Part shown: piece by piece, positions 53,941 through 64,000 of the stretch
Layout: every line of letters begins with the position of its first letter
Position numbering within the stretch: position 1 is the first letter of the stretch
Assembly: GCA_963921825.1 (NCBI GenBank)
Contig: OY997591.1
Span: 45,777,825-45,841,824 of the forward strand
Length of the DNA: 64,000 nt
Source: Erodium maritimum
Taxonomy: Eukaryota; Streptophyta; Magnoliopsida; Geraniales; Geraniaceae
Reading direction: 5' to 3'
Made by a program: the position numbers and the translations under genes
The notes under the pieces: model-generated
The model's database searches: none
Seen by the model: the letters and a program-made list of their open reading frames with translations, nothing else
Told to the model about the DNA's origin: nothing

Positions 53941-56258
53941 CTCTCACGCCCAGAACACCAAAGGAACCTCCTCTGAAATCTCTCTAGCAGTCGAACCACC
54001 TTCTTAGGGGCTCGAAACAAGGACATGAAAAAGAACGGCAAGCTAGCCAAGGTCGCCCTGATGAGCGTGTAGCGCCCACCTAAAGAGAGAAAGCGGGTCC
54101 GCCAAACCGCAAGCCTCTCTCTGAACCTAACCACCACTGGGTCCCAAAACGAAGCGAGTCGAGGATTGCCTCCCAGAGGGAACCCAAGGTAAATGAAAGG
54201 GAGAGTGCCTAAAGAACACCGCATGGCTTCCGCAAGATCCGTACACAACCGATCATCAACAACAAAAGCAACCAGAGACGACTTGGTGAAGTTGATCCGC
54301 AGACCAGACACCAACTCAAAAGAGTGGAGAACAAACCTAACAGCACAAAATTGAGCAACCCCTGCCTCAAGGAACAATAAAGTGTCATCCACAAACTGCA
54401 GGTGAGAAACCCTGATGGTTGGGCCAACCCTAATGCCACCGTATAAACCCTGCCTGATACCAAGCTCAAATATCTGGTGAAAACCCTCAGCAACTATCAG
54501 AAAAAGATAAGGCGACATCAGACACCCCTGCCTGACTCCCTGTAAGACCTTAAACTGCTCAGATGGGGACCCATTGATCAGCATAGAAGAGAAACCTCGA
54601 AGACACGAGGAGACCCACATAATCCACTTCCCACCGAAACCCATACTCCTAAGAACATGAAGCAAGTAAGACCAATCAACCTTATCGAACGCCTTCTCGA
54701 AATCCAACTTCACCAAAGCGGCTGGTTGGTGGGAACGACGCACATATCCAAGAACCTCCATAGCGACAAGGACACTGTCCGATAATTGCCTCCCCTGGAC
54801 ATACGCAAACTGAGTCGCGCTGATAAGGTCTCCAATCACCCTCTTCAACCGCCTCGACAAAATCTTAGCCAGGATATTGTACGAGGCTGTCGTAAGACTA
54901 GTAGGACGAAACTCCGAGAAGGAACGAGGAGAAGGGACCTTCGGAATGAGAACAATAAAGCTCGAGTTCACCCCACGACTAAGCTGAAACGAGGCATGAA
55001 AGAAATGAAGAAAACACAAGAAGTCGGCCCGAATGATTGGCCAAGCCACTCGGAAGAAGGCCAGATTGAAACCATCTGGCCCAAGAGCCTTGTCCCCAGA
55101 ACAAGCAGACAAGGCCTCCAAAACCTCAGCCTTAGTAAAAGGAGACTCCAACATACATGAGTCCTCAACGCTTAACCTGGAAAACGACAAAGCGGGTAAG
55201 GTATGACGGGTCGACTGGTCCGAGAAGAAACGAGCCCCAAAGTGAGCGACGGCCTGAGCTAACTGGGTGGTGCAAAAAGCTCTCTCGGTCAGCTCTTCCT
55301 CCGATAAAGGCCTAGTGTCAACCAGGACATCAAAAGCATCAATACGCACCTCCAACTCTGATATACAAGTGTCTAGTTGCCCAAAAACCGTCCGATTCCA
55401 GTCACGCAGATCGTTCCTCAAGGTTCTCAACTTGGTCCACCAAATGAACTCCGGATCTCCATGTACCACATAAGAGGACCAACGATCACTCACAAAAGGA
55501 AGGAATTGGTCGTGCTCTACCCAAGCATCGATAAAACGAAAAGGCCTAGGGCCCCAGTCGACCCTCTCAGCAGACAACAGGATCGGACAATGATCAGAGA
55601 GGGAACGGGTGAGTCCTTTCTGAACAGGTCCAGAAAACATGCATAAAAGCTCGAGAGACAGAAGAAACCTGTCGATACGACTACACCTAGAAGCGGGACC
55701 AAACCAGGTAAACCGCCTGTTGGCTAGAGGGAGATCGAGTAACCCTGCTGCCGAGATAAAGTCGCAAAACTCAGAACTGTCACCATGCAAAAGCCCCCCA
55801 GAGGAGATCTCCTCATGAGAACAAACCGTGTTGAAGTCCCCCGCGACAAGCAACACAGGTCCAACACCATCAACAACAGAATGGAGAGAAGTCCAGAGAT
55901 CTCTTCTCGCCACAACAGAGGTAGGAGCATACACATTCAGGACTGTCAAGGGAGTTCCCGTAGGCAGATGAACTCCAGACCAAACCAGAACACCAGGTAA
56001 GGGATACACCTGGCTCGCCTGCTACACTCTGCTATTCCAGATTGAAAGAAGACCCCCGGACAAACCAGAGGAAGGAATAAAAGAATGGGCGAAATCAGCT
56101 CCCAAGCCACACGAACGAGCAATACTAAGGCTAATGTCTGTCAACTTCGTCTCCTGAATCAAGACAAAGTCAGCCCGATGAGCTCGGACCAGAGAGGCCA
56201 ACAGACTCCTCTTCGAAGAGGAGCCTAGCCCCCGAGCATTCCAAGAGAGGAAAATCAT
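53916..56258 (-). pseudogene. LINE ORF2: endonuclease and reverse transcriptase
   Basis: Starts MIFLSWNARGLGSSSKRSL; catalytic endonuclease elements VLIQETKLTD, LLVAGDFNTV and SLSDHCPILL are present. A single in-frame TAG at 56022-56024 interrupts the endonuclease, and the frame then stays open for about 700 codons. RT motifs: LGPDGFNLAFFR, LIPKVPSPRSFSEFRP, AYVQGRQLSDSVL, LVKLDFEKAFDKVDW, GVRQGCLMSPYLF, FVDDTLLFLEAG. Both catalytic Asp residues are present. A frameshift near 53930 ends this part. Confidence 0.88.
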
Positions 56259-56502
56259 GGAGTCACCGAGTCTCCAACTCTCAATCTCAAGTGTTTTTCT
56301 TGTTTATTCGGTAACCAATCCGTAGACACCAATTTTGTTATTACTTTGGGTCATCAATATCTTGGTGTTGGTTCCTTCCAAACTCGATTTTATTACCGAA
56401 ACAATCATTCTGATGGGTTAATGAAAAATCGAATAAGAGTTCTTTCTTTCCTAAACTTATATCCCCTAAGTGTATGTATTTGTGATCCGAACACTGAACT
56501 CA
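56259..56502. other. LINE/TSR3 intergenic boundary
   Basis: No gene. The LINE sequence seems to end near 56285; the remainder is probably distal promoter of TSR3. Confidence 0.5.
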
Positions 56503-56631
56503 TGGGCCTTTAGTCATTTGAAATACAGCCCATATTAGATCAAACAAACCATTTGGCTCCAACTTCCACCACCAAAGCCTTTCCTCTTCCTCAGTATCGA
56601 ACTCCAGACTACAGTAACCTATAAAACCCTA
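56503..56631 (+). promoter_or_regulatory. TSR3 core promoter: site II elements, TATA box, telo-box
   Basis: TGGGCC at 56503-56508 and AGCCCA (TGGGCT on the other strand) at 56527-56532 are site II elements. TATAAAA at 56620-56626 overlaps a telo-box AAACCCTA at 56624-56631, about 50 bp before the ATG. The pair site II plus telo-box is characteristic of plant ribosomal-protein and ribosome-biogenesis promoters, matching the inferred gene function. Confidence 0.7.
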
Positions 56632-56680
56632 GCCTTTCCGTTCTTGCCACCACCGCCGGAGCATTCTTCACTGCCTGATA

Positions 56681-59600
56681 ATGGGTCTCAACAAGCAACG
56701 TCGTTCCAAGAACAACCACCATTCCAATCGAGGACCCCAGTCCAGTCGCTGTAATGAACTTCAGAGGTGATTCGTTTTTCAAATTCAGTGCCAGCAACTA
56801 TTATTTTCTGCTCAATTGAAAGCTTTTTTTCCTGATTTTTGTTATCAATTTTCATTTTCTTCGATCATCTCTTATGCAGAGAAGACGAGTCTCTTCCATC
56901 GGATCAAGGTGTGTCTGCTCTATCTGTTTGTATATTTAGTGTGTATTTATCTGTCCATTAACTAAAATGAAAATTAGACCATTATGCTTGGATTATGGAT
57001 GATGGTCACTTAGCTCAAGATCAAATTATATGTAAATTTACTTTTTCAACAAATGATAGTGTGTGATGTATGATCCTTCTTCCCACAATTGGTGGCTTGG
57101 TGTATCTGCTTTATGGAACATGAAGCAATACATATAGATATTTATATTGAGGTGGTGGAGAGATTCTCTTATCCTTAATTACAAACAGGCTGTTATGTAA
57201 TTGATTGTTTGCTTTCCTGATTATTGGGTTGGTTCTTATATTCATACAGGGATTGGAGAGGACCAGCCAGCAGTTCCAAAAGTTAATCTTGCTATGTGGG
57301 TATGCATATTCTCGACGGCAGATACTTGAGAAACATGTTTTTTATTAAGTTTGCATCAAACAATTAGCTCAGCTTATTGTTCATTTATGTATATCACATC
57401 GATTGCATCAGTTGATTGGAGGGTACATTTCTTCCATTTATTTAATGTTTAATTCCCTCCAAGTCACTCTGCAAGTCGAATTATCGATACCTTCATTTGT
57501 GATGGAGTTTTAAGGTTTTATCCCTAAGAATTGGGAAAGCAATACGTTATTTTTCATTCGGGTTCTGATCTGGTTTTTAATTTATTTCCATGATTAATAT
57601 CTTAGATACTGCAGTTCTACGATATGCATGGATGAAATAAGACTTGTGCTATGTTTTTTCATTCAGGACTTTGGCCAATGTGATGCAAAAAGGTGCACAG
57701 GACGCAAGCTTTCAAGATTTGGCTTGTTGAAAGAAAGTATTTTCTTCGTATTTTTCATTCCATTTTGTCATTTTCCTTCTATACCTTTGTAAACTTGCTT
57801 CTTATATAAATGTCTATCGTACCGACGAATGAATGTGTCATGCAGGAGTTGCGAGTGACAAATGGTTTTGGTGGCATTGTTTTAAGGTGCTCATAGCTTT
57901 TGCTTTTGCTTTTCCTGATCATATTAGTCTTGCTTTTCTTCTCAGGTGATGCATTTTATCTGATACAAATATATTTGTATGCATTAATTTGGGTATGCTT
58001 TTTGGCAGTCCTGTGGGAACTCAATGCGTCTCAAAAGAAGATTACAGCTTACTGAAGAAGAAAGGGTTAGCTGTTGTTGATTGCTCATGGGCACGCTTGG
58101 GTGATGTTCCCTTTGTGAAGCTACGCTGTGGTGCTCCTCGCCTGTGTATGAACTTCAATCCTTCAAACTACATACTCGCTGAACATTTTCAGTTACATTA
58201 AGACACAGACCAAAAATATTTTTATGCATTCTGTTTTAGCTCACAAGTGCGTCATGCATATCTTCTTAGTGGCACTTGTTTCTCTTTTAGTAACATGTGC
58301 AGATTATCGTTATGTAAAAGTTATTTACATTTTGTGTTTAATATGAATCTTATCTCCTTCATTGATTTAGAAATATGAATACGAAATCTTGTTTGAGTCT
58401 TATTTGATTCCCGTGAAACATAGAAATCTTGCATATCTCTTGAGCTGGGTATGTCACTCCTTCCTTCCTTATTTAACGAAGAACTTGGAATTACAGTGCC
58501 TTGGCTCGTAGCAGCAAATCCAGTGAATTATGGTCGGCCATGTGAGCTCTCTTGTGTAGAGGCATTGGCTGCAGCATTACTAATTTGGTATGAAAATTGT
58601 TATACTTTGTTACTGTTTGTCAGACAATAGCTTCTCGTTGTATAATTTTTTTGCTGATCAGGATCTTATTTACATATGAATACATGCTGTGTTCTAATCA
58701 TATAAAGCACATGTTTTTATACCATTAGTCTTTATGATATAATGTTTCGTGTAGTATATTGGCAACCAAATTTTTTTGGTTAATGGAGTGAATTATCGGC
58801 TGTTTCACATTTCCATTTTATGTTTCAACAGCGGGGAAGAAGAAACAGGAAATTTGATACTGAGCAAGTTTAAATGGGGCCATGCTTTCCTGTCTCTCAA
58901 CAGGTAAAATTTGAACTTCTCTTGTTATTGTTAGTATCTCCTATTAAAATTGCATTGTTTGTTGGGTTAAAAAAAGTGATTTGAATCTAATTAGGGCGTT
59001 TGAATCCATTTGGAGGGGGGCAAAACACTAAAAAGAAAGAGAATCCATATTTGTTTGACCTTTGAATGTGAAGTGGTACTAGAATGTATTGAAGCATCGG
59101 TAGATTGTACATGTACTAGAAACCAAATAGATCATATGATTCTCAAGCATATAGATAACTTTGAAGGAATTTCATCTATCAATTTGTATTGAGGTATCAT
59201 TTGGATTTCTTAGACTGATAGTTATGGTAATGGGATTGAGTTGGATTAGGTATATAAATATCGAATGGGCATTTCTTGGCTGCTTCACAAGTCCCAATAC
59301 ATCGTATGGGCATTTTAAGTAATTGGTTTTGTTGCTGTTGCCTGTTCATTGTACTTAATCATCAACAATTGAACTGGACACTAGAATTGGAATATATTCA
59401 TTTGAATTTTCTGATTCAAATGAATAAATCCATATTGCTACAGTTTCCTTCTATCCTTCCCTTCAATGAAATTAATATTTGCACATGACTCATTGCTCTT
59501 ACATTGCTGTTTTAACTGTTCACATGTTCAATCAATCCAGGGAGCTTCTAAAGATATACTCCCAATGTGCAAACAGTGCTGATATTGTTTCTGTTCAAAA

Positions 59601-60063
59601 TGCTTGGCTTGCTGAACAACGCCAAGTTCCTAAATCTCTCTTAGATGTGGAGGGTATGTTTCAGCTGTCAAAATCAATTTTTTGCTCATGTACTTTCATT
59701 TTTCCATTTATATTTGTTTTATATGAAAAACAAAAGATCATGTTGTATTTCTTTCAAATCCTAACGTTTGAGTACTCTTCTCACACGATTCTTAATTTCC
59801 TGAAAAAAGAAAAACAATATGCTTAATTTCTCACAAGGGTGTTTTATGCTATTTCAGAGTCAAAGAAGGCATCTCCAAGTAATGGTGAGGGATCTTCGGA
59901 TGATGATGGCCTTCCTCCACTGGAGAAGAACATGAATCATTTGAGTTTGGAGGCTAGTGATGATGAGGAGGAGGATTCCGACGATGGGCTTCCTCCACTT
60001 GAGAAGAACATGAATCGTTTAGAGTCCGAGGAAAGTGACAATGATGAAAGGGAAGGTGAATAG
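56681..60063 (+). CDS. TSR3: TSR3 homologue, 18S rRNA aminocarboxypropyltransferase (10 exons)
   Basis: Exons: 56681-56766, 56880-56908, 57250-57299, 57667-57732 (or to 57747), 57846-57886, 58009-58145, 58497-58587, 58832-58903, 59541-59653, 59858-60063. They give 296 residues with exon 4 ending at 57732. The family transfers the aminocarboxypropyl group of S-adenosylmethionine to N1-methylpseudouridine of 18S rRNA, a late cytoplasmic step of 40S maturation. Visible signatures: basic N-terminus ([11 protein letters not shown]), [20 protein letters not shown] (residues 56-75), [22 protein letters not shown] (113-121), [15 protein letters not shown] (135-149), [25 protein letters not shown] and a C-terminal acidic tail holding [12 protein letters not shown] twice. 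Length is near the ~300 residues of yeast and human proteins. All introns are GT-AG except intron 4, whose exact donor is GA in the conserved frame (see findings). The start is the first ATG after the TATA box. If intron 4 is misspliced the gene may be impaired. Confidence 0.9.
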
Positions 60064-60430
60064 CTCTAAGTTTTGGACTTGGGACAGTTGAATGTGGAAC
60101 CTGTATGCCTCATGAACATGTAAGAAACTGTAATACATTGAAAGTGGCCCATAAATTTTGTACCCCATAAGTTTAATGATAGTTGCTGTTTTTAAAATTC
60201 TTATCGATGTTCTGTTAGTTTCTATTGCTTCTGTCACGACTCTAAACACTGACATAAAGGTTTCAAATTATAAAACACGTATACATGAGAGTTACAAATA
60301 ACGAAACATATATAATGTAAAGAGTAATATTGTCATTTTCAAAAAAAGAGTTGATGTCATGTGTGTCACATGAATAAGTTCCATTAAAAAGATAACGGAT
60401 TTACATGGAAAAAATAGTTCACTGTGAGTT
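60064..60430 (+). other. TSR3 3' flank
   Basis: Presumed 3' UTR and downstream AT-rich DNA. No clear poly-A signal beyond scattered A/T-rich strings, and no other gene. Confidence 0.5.
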
Positions 60431-60730
60431 TTTACAAAAGAAAACAGGGTTAGTTACGCTTACCTACGTTAACGTATGCACATATAACGCATGAGCACAC
60501 TAATGTATAGAAACTACATTTACCCATCCTAACTTTGATAGTTTTGTCCTCTATTTCTGTTAATTTTTCCAGCAGAATGACCAAAATGTCCTCAAGAAAT
60601 CCAAAAAATTACATCAATCCTCATTTGACCAATGTTGACTTAAAAATATGTTTTTTAATCGTTAAATTTAAATGAATGTTTTTTAATCCAAAAAATTACA
60701 TCAATCCCCATTTGACCAGTGTTGAACCTG
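60431..60730. repeat. spacer with 39-bp direct repeat
   Basis: aatccaaaaaattacatcaa, then tcc-catttgacca-tgttga, occurs at 60598-60636 and 60685-60723. The start gggttagttacgcttacct at 60447 resembles MULE-MITE ends, but no partner end was found. Confidence 0.5.
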
Positions 60731-61821
60731 TGTTGCTACTGGTTGTTGAACTTGCTTGTGATTGTGATTGTGGTTACCTGAGGTTGGGGGCCCGCTTCAT
60801 GAAACGGGGGTCCACGAGCACACGCGTCTGCATGTTCAGACGGGGTAGGGGGACCCGCCCGACAAGAAAGGGGTCCTGGCTGCGCGTGTGTGGTTTGGGG
60901 TTGTGAGCATTCTTTGGCTGACCTGACCGAGTTAGAGTCTCGGGAGGTTGCGAGCGTTCTTTGGCTGGCCTGACCGAGTTAGAGTCTCGGGAGGTTGCGA
61001 GCGTTCTTTGGTTGGCTTGACCGAGTTCGAGTCTCGGGAAGTTGCGAGCGTTCTTTGGCTAGCCTGACCGAGTTCGAGTCTCGGGAGGTTCTGACCGTTT
61101 TTACGTGATGGAAAGGGCAGCTCCCCTTCCGACTAGCTATCGGAAAAGTAGTTTGGTTTATCGCCAACAGGTCGACCGCCTGGATCCTGACAGGGATCGG
61201 CAAAGCGTGTGGGGCAGGCTCGAGCCCAGCCGGTTAGCAACCGGCACTGAGCAGCTGACAGGAGTGCGATCCTTTGTGATCTTGTTTGGTGTGCGATCCT
61301 TTGTGATCTTGGGTGTTGCGTGGTGGTCTGTCGTGTCTTTGGAGGAGGTCGTCGATTGTTGTGTCGGGTCTACCTTACGTGTCCGAGTGTTGAGTCGTCT
61401 GAGGAAAGTATCAGTGTGTGGGTGTCGGTCGGGTTACTTGAGTTTGGGGATAGTGATCCCCGGGGTTGAGTTGGTTGTTGGTGTTACCGGCATTGTATGC
61501 TAATTATGCCGTAGTCAGTCTGTTATCCGTGGTGGTGAGCGAACGCTCACCCCTAGTTGCTTTTCCTGCAGGTACCGGTCGCAGGTTGGACTAGGTGAGC
61601 TTCTGAAGCTTGAAGAGCTTGGAGCGGGATTCTGGGTTTATTTTGGGTCTAGTGACGGATACCATACTTTTGTCCACTTGTTGAGACGCATTTTAAGTTG
61701 TAAATATTATTTGTTGAACAAATGGTGTTTTTAAAGTGATTTAATGTGAAAGGTTTCAAAATGTTTTATTGTTTTAAAAGTTCACGTCCTGAGTTCGGTT
61801 TACTGAAATTGGGGCGTGACA
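60731..61821 (+). mobile_element. Gypsy LTR fragment (same family as 31647)
   Basis: Follows the minus-strand order of the 2.85-kb Gypsy LTR: tgattgtgattgtggttacc; a minisatellite; tgctaattatgccgtagtca; gagcgaacgctcacccctag; ggtctagtgacggat; end ttggggcgtgaca at 61821. The first ~1.7 kb of the LTR are missing. About 15-25 percent diverged, so older than copies A and B. No primer site follows (agccgggaag), so a 3' or solo LTR remnant. Confidence 0.8.
60911..61098 (+). repeat. 47-bp minisatellite, four units
   Basis: Units start tctttggctggcctgaccga at 60911, 60958, 61005 and 61052. They correspond to the 48-bp minisatellite (three units) in the LTR at 32232. Confidence 0.85.
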
Positions 61822-62416
61822 GCCGGGAAGGAACCTTGGGTCAAAGCTCGAAACAACAAAGGCCCCTCATGGACTCCTGACATCGAAGGGTACACAAATG
61901 ACGAGGACGCCTTATCTTGTCCCACAAAAAAACACCCATATAGACATCCGCATCCAGGCCAGGTCTGCCACATAGCCTCGCCAGGTCAAACGAGTCGCCT
62001 GCCAAGCAATGGGGTGTGTGTGGGAACACATACCTCGTCCTGCTAAGATCGGGTAAACTCGATCCCCTAGTTCCTTTGCTATTTAGTGTCCTCCCTGGAT
62101 GCCCAACTATCTCTCCATCGACCAATATCATTTGGTGGAGGTGTTTTCAGGTCGAGTCAGGAAGTGTTTCCTACGAGCTACTACCAGGTAGCCATTTGTC
62201 TAGAGACTATCCACCACTAGATTATCCTTGGATTATTCGGGCGTCTGTTACAAGATTAGCGTTTGATACCTACGGGTCCGGACTTGAGTCTTATCCTTTA
62301 TTTCATTATATTTTTTTCCCATTTACTTAGGAATGTTCCTGTATTTATATTTGTTGGTTTGCTTGCGTCTGTACTTCTAATTTTATCTAATAAAGCCTCT
62401 TATATGCTAAAAAAAG
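61822..62416 (+). other. unassigned segment ending in an A run
   Basis: Non-coding by inspection. It ends ctaataaagcctcttatatg, cta and A7 at 62410-62416, reminiscent of a LINE 3' end with an AATAAA-like signal. No domain and no target duplication. Confidence 0.3.
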
Positions 62417-62754
62417 TGATTTGTTTCTTCTGTAGATCTTAAATCTGGATTTTGTCGTGCGTGTTCTTGAATATTTATGTATTGAAATCAATACCTATAT
62501 TCTGGAGCTGTACATGTTTTGCAAGTGAGGAAGGAAGTTCAAGAACATGATGTGGGTTCTGGAAAGCCTAAACCTAAATATTGTCTAAAACCTAAATAAA
62601 AACCTAAACCAAAATTTTGAAAATATAAATCGACATAAGGATACCAGATTCTTTCAGGTCTGGACATCAGACTTTCCTTTAACGACCTTCATCGACGATT
62701 CTTGAGAAGTCACGACAGAGATCCGGTACATGCGTGGATGAGGCATCTTCTCTG
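62417..62754. other. AT-rich spacer
   Basis: Nothing recognised apart from a short repeated aaaacctaaa motif at 62580-62620. Confidence 0.45.
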
Positions 62755-62759
62755 ACAAT

Positions 62760-62953
62760 TTTTTTTTTGATAAACGAGGGGAAAATCCATTGATAAAAGA
62801 AGAAGTACAATGGAGCAGGAAATCAGATCATAAGACTGATTCTGCAAAAACCAAACAATAAAAGAGAAAAACGTTTCTTGAAGTCCAAGAAACAACAAGT
62901 ACAAAAAAACCGAAACAAACCCGATAGGAAACCCACAACTGCAGCTTAAACAA
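62760..62953 (-). mobile_element. 5'-truncated LINE 3' end
   Basis: T run at 62759-62768 followed by gataaacgaggggaaaatcc, the complement of a plant LINE tail. Flanked by acaatt at 62755-62760 and 62954-62959, a short candidate target duplication. No coding sequence. Confidence 0.6.
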
Positions 62954-62959
62954 ACAATT

Positions 62960-63239
62960 GATGGTTCTTTGATGAACGTGGTTCTATTGCTTTGGGAACC
63001 AACGAGCTCTAGTTTGTGTGGCGACGACTCTGAAACACGGAGTGAGTGACGACCAAGAAAATGAAATAGGTTTGATAGATCTGGTGAGGCGAGGAAGCAG
63101 ATATGTTTGGGATCTAGATATGGGGAACTCGTGAGGTGAAAGAGATGAAGGTTCGGGAGAGATAAGATGAAAACAAGGTTTGGCGATGTTGTGGTGATTT
63201 CGCCTGATTTTTGTAAACAATTTTATAAATTTTTTTAGG
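62960..63239. other. spacer
   Basis: No gene or boundary recognised. Confidence 0.45.
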
Positions 63240-63728
63240 GGAAACCTCAAAAACATGCTTTCGAACGATCTTTGTTAGCATAAACATGCTATGTTGATCT
63301 TTTTTTCTCAAAAACATGCTTATACCTTTCGTTTATTATCAAAAAGTAGTGACTTATGTTTTTTTTCGTTACTTTGGATGGAAAATGAACATGTGCTCGA
63401 CATATGGTCTTTATATTTATCATAAATACCGAAATTGTCCCTATTTCTCTTATGTAAGTGACATTTGGAGAAAAAAATTGAACACTCAGTACGGTCATAT
63501 CCAATATGTAGACAACAGGAATAGCGGTAATTCCGGTATTTATGATCAATATGAAGACTATGTGTCGAGCACATGTTTCTTTTCCATCCAAAGTAACAGA
63601 AAAATATCGTAAGTCGCTACTTTTTGATAATAAATGAAAGGTACAAGCATATTTTTGAGAGAAAAAAAGGTCACCACAGCATGTTTGTGCTAACAAAAGT
63701 CTTTTGAGGGCATGTTTTTGAGGTTTCC
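63240..63728. mobile_element. foldback element, two ~245-bp arms
   Basis: The left arm starts ggaaacctcaaaaacatgc. The right arm is its complement over the whole length, ending gcatgtttttgaggtttcc. Shared blocks include attatcaaaaagtag, ttactttggatggaaaa and catgtgctcgacat. The arms meet in the middle with almost no spacer, so the entire element is one long imperfect hairpin. The open frames on both strands are mirror by-products. The right edge touches the Gypsy LTR start. Confidence 0.85.
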
Positions 63729-64000
63729 TGTAATAACCACTCCCGGTCAACGCCAGTCAAACCTGCGAAAAACAGGAAAATTTAAAAATTTTAAGACAGA
63801 CACCTAATTGAACCTAAAATTGACCCCGAGGGTCATACCAGACTTAAGTTGACCCCGATATCGACCAAAGTGAGTTCCGGGGGACTCAGGGCGACTTTCT
63901 GACCAATTTGGGAAATGTTGACTTTTCGCTGGAAAAGTCAACCGAGCGACGTTTTGGTCCATTCGAGGACCGTTTTGGATCCAAAAATCTTAGCCGTCGT
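63729..64000 (+). mobile_element. Gypsy LTR, 5' start (runs off window)
   Basis: tgtaataaccac followed by sequence colinear with the minus-strand start of the LTRs ending at 34494 and 51332, with roughly 10-15 percent differences (for example ctcccggtcaacgcc for cttctggtcaacgtc). Orientation is opposite to copies A and B. The element continues beyond 64000. Confidence 0.88.

Larger units (their letters stand above)
52286..56258 (-). mobile_element. L1-type LINE, ORF2 nearly intact, 5'-truncated
   Basis: Poly-A appears as a T run at about 52288-52298 on the + strand, followed by atcagagagaaag. The minus strand carries a complete ORF2 from endonuclease to the zinc-binding C-terminal region. 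The element ends within ~30 bp upstream of the ORF2 start, so ORF1 and the promoter are missing. It lies tail-away from TSR3. No clear target duplication found. It belongs to a different LINE lineage from the 7109 element (different RT motifs, no RNase H seen). Confidence 0.85.

Noticed and set aside
57989-58201. Stand-alone 70-codon gene at 57989
   Set aside because: It is exon 6 of TSR3 read through into its flanking intron.
58985-59215. MITE inside TSR3 intron 8
   Set aside because: A TTA-like flank and gggcgtttg start suggest a Tourist-type element, but no complementary end could be found.
61105-61503. 132-codon frame
   Set aside because: Part of the Gypsy LTR fragment ending at 61821.
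63289-63750. 153-codon frame and opposing 98-codon frame
   Set aside because: They lie on the two arms of a foldback element and are mirror translations of the same arm. The longer one runs into the LTR.

Overview
This is a nuclear genomic segment from a flowering plant, most likely a eudicot (exact family not resolvable from sequence alone). The evidence is a plant-type intron-rich gene with GT-AG introns and a site II/telo-box promoter, plant L1-type LINEs with an RNase H domain, a Tekay/Del-like chromodomain Ty3-Gypsy element, a Ty1-Copia element primed by initiator Met-tRNA, MULE/Pack-MULE and hAT-type DNA elements, and many AT-rich MITEs. More than 90 percent of the window is mobile DNA or its debris. 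I recognise one probable host gene: a 10-exon homologue of TSR3, the 18S rRNA aminocarboxypropyltransferase, at 56681-60063.

Layout. 1-5100: LINE 3' ends, a Copia LTR fragment and hAT-like termini in AT-rich DNA. 5120-6713: a Pack-MULE carrying an exon fragment of 3-methylcrotonyl-CoA carboxylase alpha (MCCA). 7109-11643: a decayed LINE lacking ORF1. 12.5-15.2 kb: a Gypsy-type LTR fragment. 16124-16427: a hAT terminus interrupted by a second MULE (16428-18035). 18362-28052: an unbroken chain of non-autonomous elements separated by (TA)n tracts, sharing one terminal motif, several with internal minisatellites, one carrying a solo Copia LTR and one carrying a MULE MITE. 28311-51441: a nested LTR-retrotransposon complex. 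Its outermost layer is a small LTR element C (LTR 266 bp). Inside C lies a minus-strand Gypsy array (LTR, internal, shared LTR, partial internal; LTRs about 2.85 kb). Inside the Gypsy polymerase lies a complete Copia element (LTRs 1688 bp, TSD tcttc). 52286-56258: a minus-strand LINE ending about 420 bp upstream of TSR3. 56503-60063: TSR3 promoter and gene. 60.7-61.8 kb: another Gypsy LTR fragment. 63240-63728: a full-length foldback element. 63729-64000: the start of a further Gypsy LTR running off the window.

How the parts relate. The insertion order can be read from target duplications and interrupted sequences: hAT-like DNA, then element C, then Gypsy, then Copia. Copia LTRs differ by one base that I could see in 1688. 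The Gypsy LTRs differ at roughly a dozen sites in 2848, consistent with the nesting. No transposable element here looks fully coding-competent. The Copia copy has lesions in protease, integrase and reverse transcriptase, yet has near-identical LTRs, so it was probably moved by proteins supplied by another element.

Best leads: the (TA)n-delimited element chain with internal minisatellites; the recently moved but catalytically dead Copia; the MCCA-capturing Pack-MULE; and the displaced 5' splice site of TSR3 intron 4 (GAAAGT where GTAAGT would fit).
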